This document shows, in pieces, positions 61,936 through 64,000 of a stretch of DNA of 64,000 bases; positions within the stretch are counted from its first letter, which is position 1, and every line of letters starts with the position of its first letter. Below the pieces are notes generated by a model. It did not search any database. It was not told the DNA's origin and worked only from the letters and a program-made list of their open reading frames with translations. The stretch spans positions 1 to 64,000 of the forward strand of contig CAVXHI010000010.1 of assembly GCA_963761655.1 (NCBI GenBank). The letters run 5' to 3'. The DNA is from RYN-122 sp963761655 (GTDB lineage: Bacteria; Actinomycetota; Actinomycetes; Mycobacteriales; SCTD01). The translations under genes and the position numbers were made by a program.

Positions 61936-62568
61936 CTACGCGCCGAAGCCGGGACGCCGCGACACCGCGCCCGCGGGCTCGCTGTAGGTGACGTGCACCA
62001 GCCGGTCGTCCGCCCAGGTCAGGCTGGTCAGGGAGGCCAGACCGCACTGCCGCCAGTCCGGGCGGTGCCAGAGCGTGCGCCCCTCGACCCAGCGGCGGAC
62101 CGTCCAGATCGGGAGCTGGTGGCTCACGCAGACGGCCTCGTGCCCGAGGGCGGCGTCGCGGGCGGTCTCCGCGGCGGCGAGCATGCGCTGGGCGATGACC
62201 TGGTACGGCTCGCCCCAGGACGGCAGGAACGGGTTCCACAGGTACGGCCAGTTGCCCGGCCGCTTGAGGGCGCCGTCGCCGACGCCGAACGTCTTGCCCT
62301 CGAAGTGGTTGGTGCTCTCGAGCAGGCGGTCGTCGGTGTGGACCGGCAGGCCGAGCACCTCGCTCATCGGCTGGGCGGTCTCCTGGGCGCGCTGCAGCGG
62401 GCTCGCCACGAGGTGGGTGACGTCGCGGCCGCGCAGGGCCTCCGCGGCGTCGCGGGCCATCGCGTGGCCGGCCTCGGACAGCCCGAACCCGGGGATGCGG
62501 CCGTAGAGGACGCCGGTCGGGTTGTGGACCTCGCCGTGCCGCAGCAGGTGGACGGTCGTGCGGGTCAT
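61936..62568 (-). CDS. Histidine phosphatase family protein (phosphoglycerate mutase-like)
   Basis: A 210-residue branch-1 histidine phosphatase. The catalytic LRHGE (His11), the arginines in LYGRIPGFGLSEAGHAM and ASPLQRAQETA, and the second His in VCVSHQLPIW are present. The substrate is not evident (phosphoglycerate, nucleotide or sugar phosphate). It follows hemL on the same strand, separated by a dispersed repeat. Confidence 0.85.
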   Translation of the reverse strand: MTRTTVHLLRHGEVHNPTGVLYGRIPGFGLSEAGHAMARDAAEALRGRDVTHLVASPLQRAQETAQPMSEVLGLPVHTDDRLLESTNHFEGKTFGVGDGALKRPGNWPYLWNPFLPSWGEPYQVIAQRMLAAAETARDAALGHEAVCVSHQLPIWTVRRWVEGRTLWHRPDWRQCGLASLTSLTWADDRLVHVTYSEPAGAVSRRPGFGA

Positions 62569-62569
62569 G

Positions 62570-62626
62570 CGGGGTCCCCGACGCGTCGTGAGCGGAGCGA
62601 GCGACGTGGTGGGGTGCTGATCACGC
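62570..62626. repeat. Dispersed intergenic repeat, copy 2 (hemL-phosphatase junction)
   Basis: 57 bases matching the copy at 23873-23926 at 51 of 54 aligned positions, with three extra bases. It fills the gap between the hemL stop and the phosphatase start, in the same orientation relative to the genes as copy 1. Confidence 0.75.
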
Positions 62627-63977
62627 GCGGTCCTCGGCGCTCGCGGGGTGCTCCGTCGTCCCTGCCGCAGCCGCTGCCTTCGCCGCGTGCGGCACGGCCT
62701 CCGCGACCCGCGCCAGGGCGGCGTCGTCGTGGGCGGCGCTGACGAACCACGACTCGTACGCCGACGGCGGCAGGTACACGCCCCGGCTGAGCATGCTGTG
62801 GAAGAAGGCGGTGTAGCGCTCGGTGGCCTGCTTCGTGGCGCTGGCGTAGTCGGTGACCTCGTGGTCGGCGAAGAACACCGAGAACAGGCTGCCCGCGGTG
62901 TTGACCCGGTGGGCCACCCCCTCGGCGGTCAGCGCCTCGCTCACCAGGCGCTGGACCCGGGCGGAGGCGGCGTCGACGTGGGCGTAGACGTCGTCGGTGC
63001 AGTGGTCGAGCGTCGCCTTGCCGGCGGCGACGGCCAGGGGGTTCCCGGACAGGGTGCCCGCCTGGTAGACCGGCCCGGCCGGCGCGAGGTTGGCCATGAC
63101 GTCGGCCCGGCCGCCGAACGCCGCCGCCGGGAGCCCCCCGCCCATGACCTTGCCGAAGGTGAACAGGTCCGCCTCCACAGCACCTCCGACAGCGGGGTCG
63201 AGGCCGAAGTGGCCGGCGCGGCGACACGCGGAAGCCGGTCATGACCTCGTCGCTGATGAGCAGCGCGCCGTTGGCCCGGCACAGGTCGAGCAGGCCCTGG
63301 TTGAACCCCGGTGCGGGCGGGACGACGCCCATGTTCGCCGCGGCCGCCTCGGTGATGACGCAGGCGATCTCGGTGCCGTGCGTCTCGAAGGCCTGGGCGA
63401 CGGCGGCGAGGTCGTTGTACGGCAGCACGATCGTGTCGGCGGCGCTCGCGCCCGTGACCCCCGGGGTGTCGGGCAGCCCGAACGTGACCAGACCCGAGCC
63501 GGCGCTGGCGAGCAGGGCGTCGACGTGGCCGTGGTAGCAGCCGGCGAACTTCACCACCTTGCTGCGCCCGGTCGTGCCGCGGGCCAGCCGGACGGCGGAC
63601 ATGGTCGCCTCGGTGCCGCTGTTGACCAGCCGCACCTGCTCGACCGGCGCGACCCGCGCGACGATCTCCTCCGCGAGGTCGACCTCGCCCGGCGACGGCG
63701 TCCCGTAGGAGGTGCCCTTCGTGGCCGCCGTCTGCAGCGCCTCGACGACGGCCGGGTGCGCGTGGCCCAGGATCATCGGGCCCCACGAGCAGACGAGGTC
63801 GACGTACTCGCGGCCGTCGGCGTCGGTCAGGTAGGGGCCCTTGCCGCTGACCATGAAGCGCGGGGTGCCGCCGACCGCGCGGAAGGCCCGGACCGGGCTG
63901 TTCACGCCGCCGGGGACGACGGCGAGCGCGCGGTCGAAGAGGGCCTGGGACTCGGGTGCGTCGTACGGGTAGGTCAC
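62621..63977 (-). CDS. hemL: Glutamate-1-semialdehyde 2,1-aminomutase, frameshifted
   Basis: A class III PLP enzyme that makes 5-aminolevulinate for haem. From ATG 63977 the first frame has SPVRAFRAVGGTP, CSWGPMILGHAHPAV, NSGTEATMSAVRLAR and ISDEVMTGFRVS. After this it turns Arg-rich. The next frame resumes with RAGHFGLDPAVGG and carries the PLP lysine in LFTFGKVMGGG. One extra base near 63221 accounts for the break. The corrected protein has about 451 residues, normal for HemL. Confidence 0.92.
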
Positions 63978-64000
63978 GGCACCAGTCTCTACGACCGCTC

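Overview
The window is chromosomal DNA of a very GC-rich actinobacterium (Actinomycetota). The evidence is gene content and order: tRNA-Thr, tRNA-Met, rpmG and a HadA/HadB-like MaoC pair, then tRNA-Trp, secE and nusG; an o-succinylbenzoate menaquinone pathway; a full nuoA-N operon; a BldC-like regulator; a wax ester synthase/DGAT; an Actinobacteria-type DUF222/HNH protein; mycothiol-type DinB and LPXTG surface proteins; and many GTG starts with 4-nt overlaps. I cannot place it below class level with confidence.

Layout. 1-5468: nusG (partial), secE, an aspartate aminotransferase, a patatin, a glycosyltransferase with a CysS-like N-terminus, hadB/hadA, rpmG and three tRNAs. 5.5-10.7 kb: a small Cys protein, a 1390-residue secreted propeller protein with an 18 x 18-bp repeat array, tRNA-Tyr and yajQ. 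10.8-13.3 kb: a partial second complex I set (nuoB/C/I paralogs) and a polyprenyl diphosphate synthase. 13.3-29.2 kb: nuoN to nuoA, all on the minus strand. 29.2-31.2 kb: a menaquinone reductase-like flavoprotein and menG. 31.28-33.58 kb: a small acidic peptide with an internal duplication, a JmjC/cupin oxygenase and a sucrase/ferredoxin-like protein; this looks like a ribosomal-peptide modification cassette and is the most interesting locus. 33.6-42.6 kb: an interrupted lipoprotein, two ECF sigma/anti-sigma pairs, a secreted lipase, a DinB protein and an HNH protein. 42.7-53.1 kb: menA, a secreted propeller protein, menE, menB, menC, a GGDEF protein, menD, a decayed sigma/anti-sigma remnant and menF. 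53.2-57.9 kb: WS/DGAT, DUF4229, an LPRTG protein, bldC-like and a PLDc_N protein. 57.96-64 kb: cytochrome c biogenesis System II (ccsB, resB, ccdA, tlpA), a histidine phosphatase and hemL.

How it fits together. Most of the window serves respiration. Complex I reduces menaquinone. The polyprenyl synthase makes the side chain, and MenF, MenD, MenC, MenE, MenB, MenA, MenG and the MenJ-like reductase make and tailor the quinone. System II attaches haem to cytochromes c, and HemL feeds haem synthesis. menH and a dihydroxynaphthoyl-CoA thioesterase are not in the window.

Sequence quality. Eight genes need one base removed to restore a single reading frame, and none needs a base added. Several are essential genes (menD, hemL, nuoG), so insertion-type sequencing errors are the likeliest cause. 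These genes are given full span and the suspected site is stated. No gene-free stretch exceeds about 300 bases.
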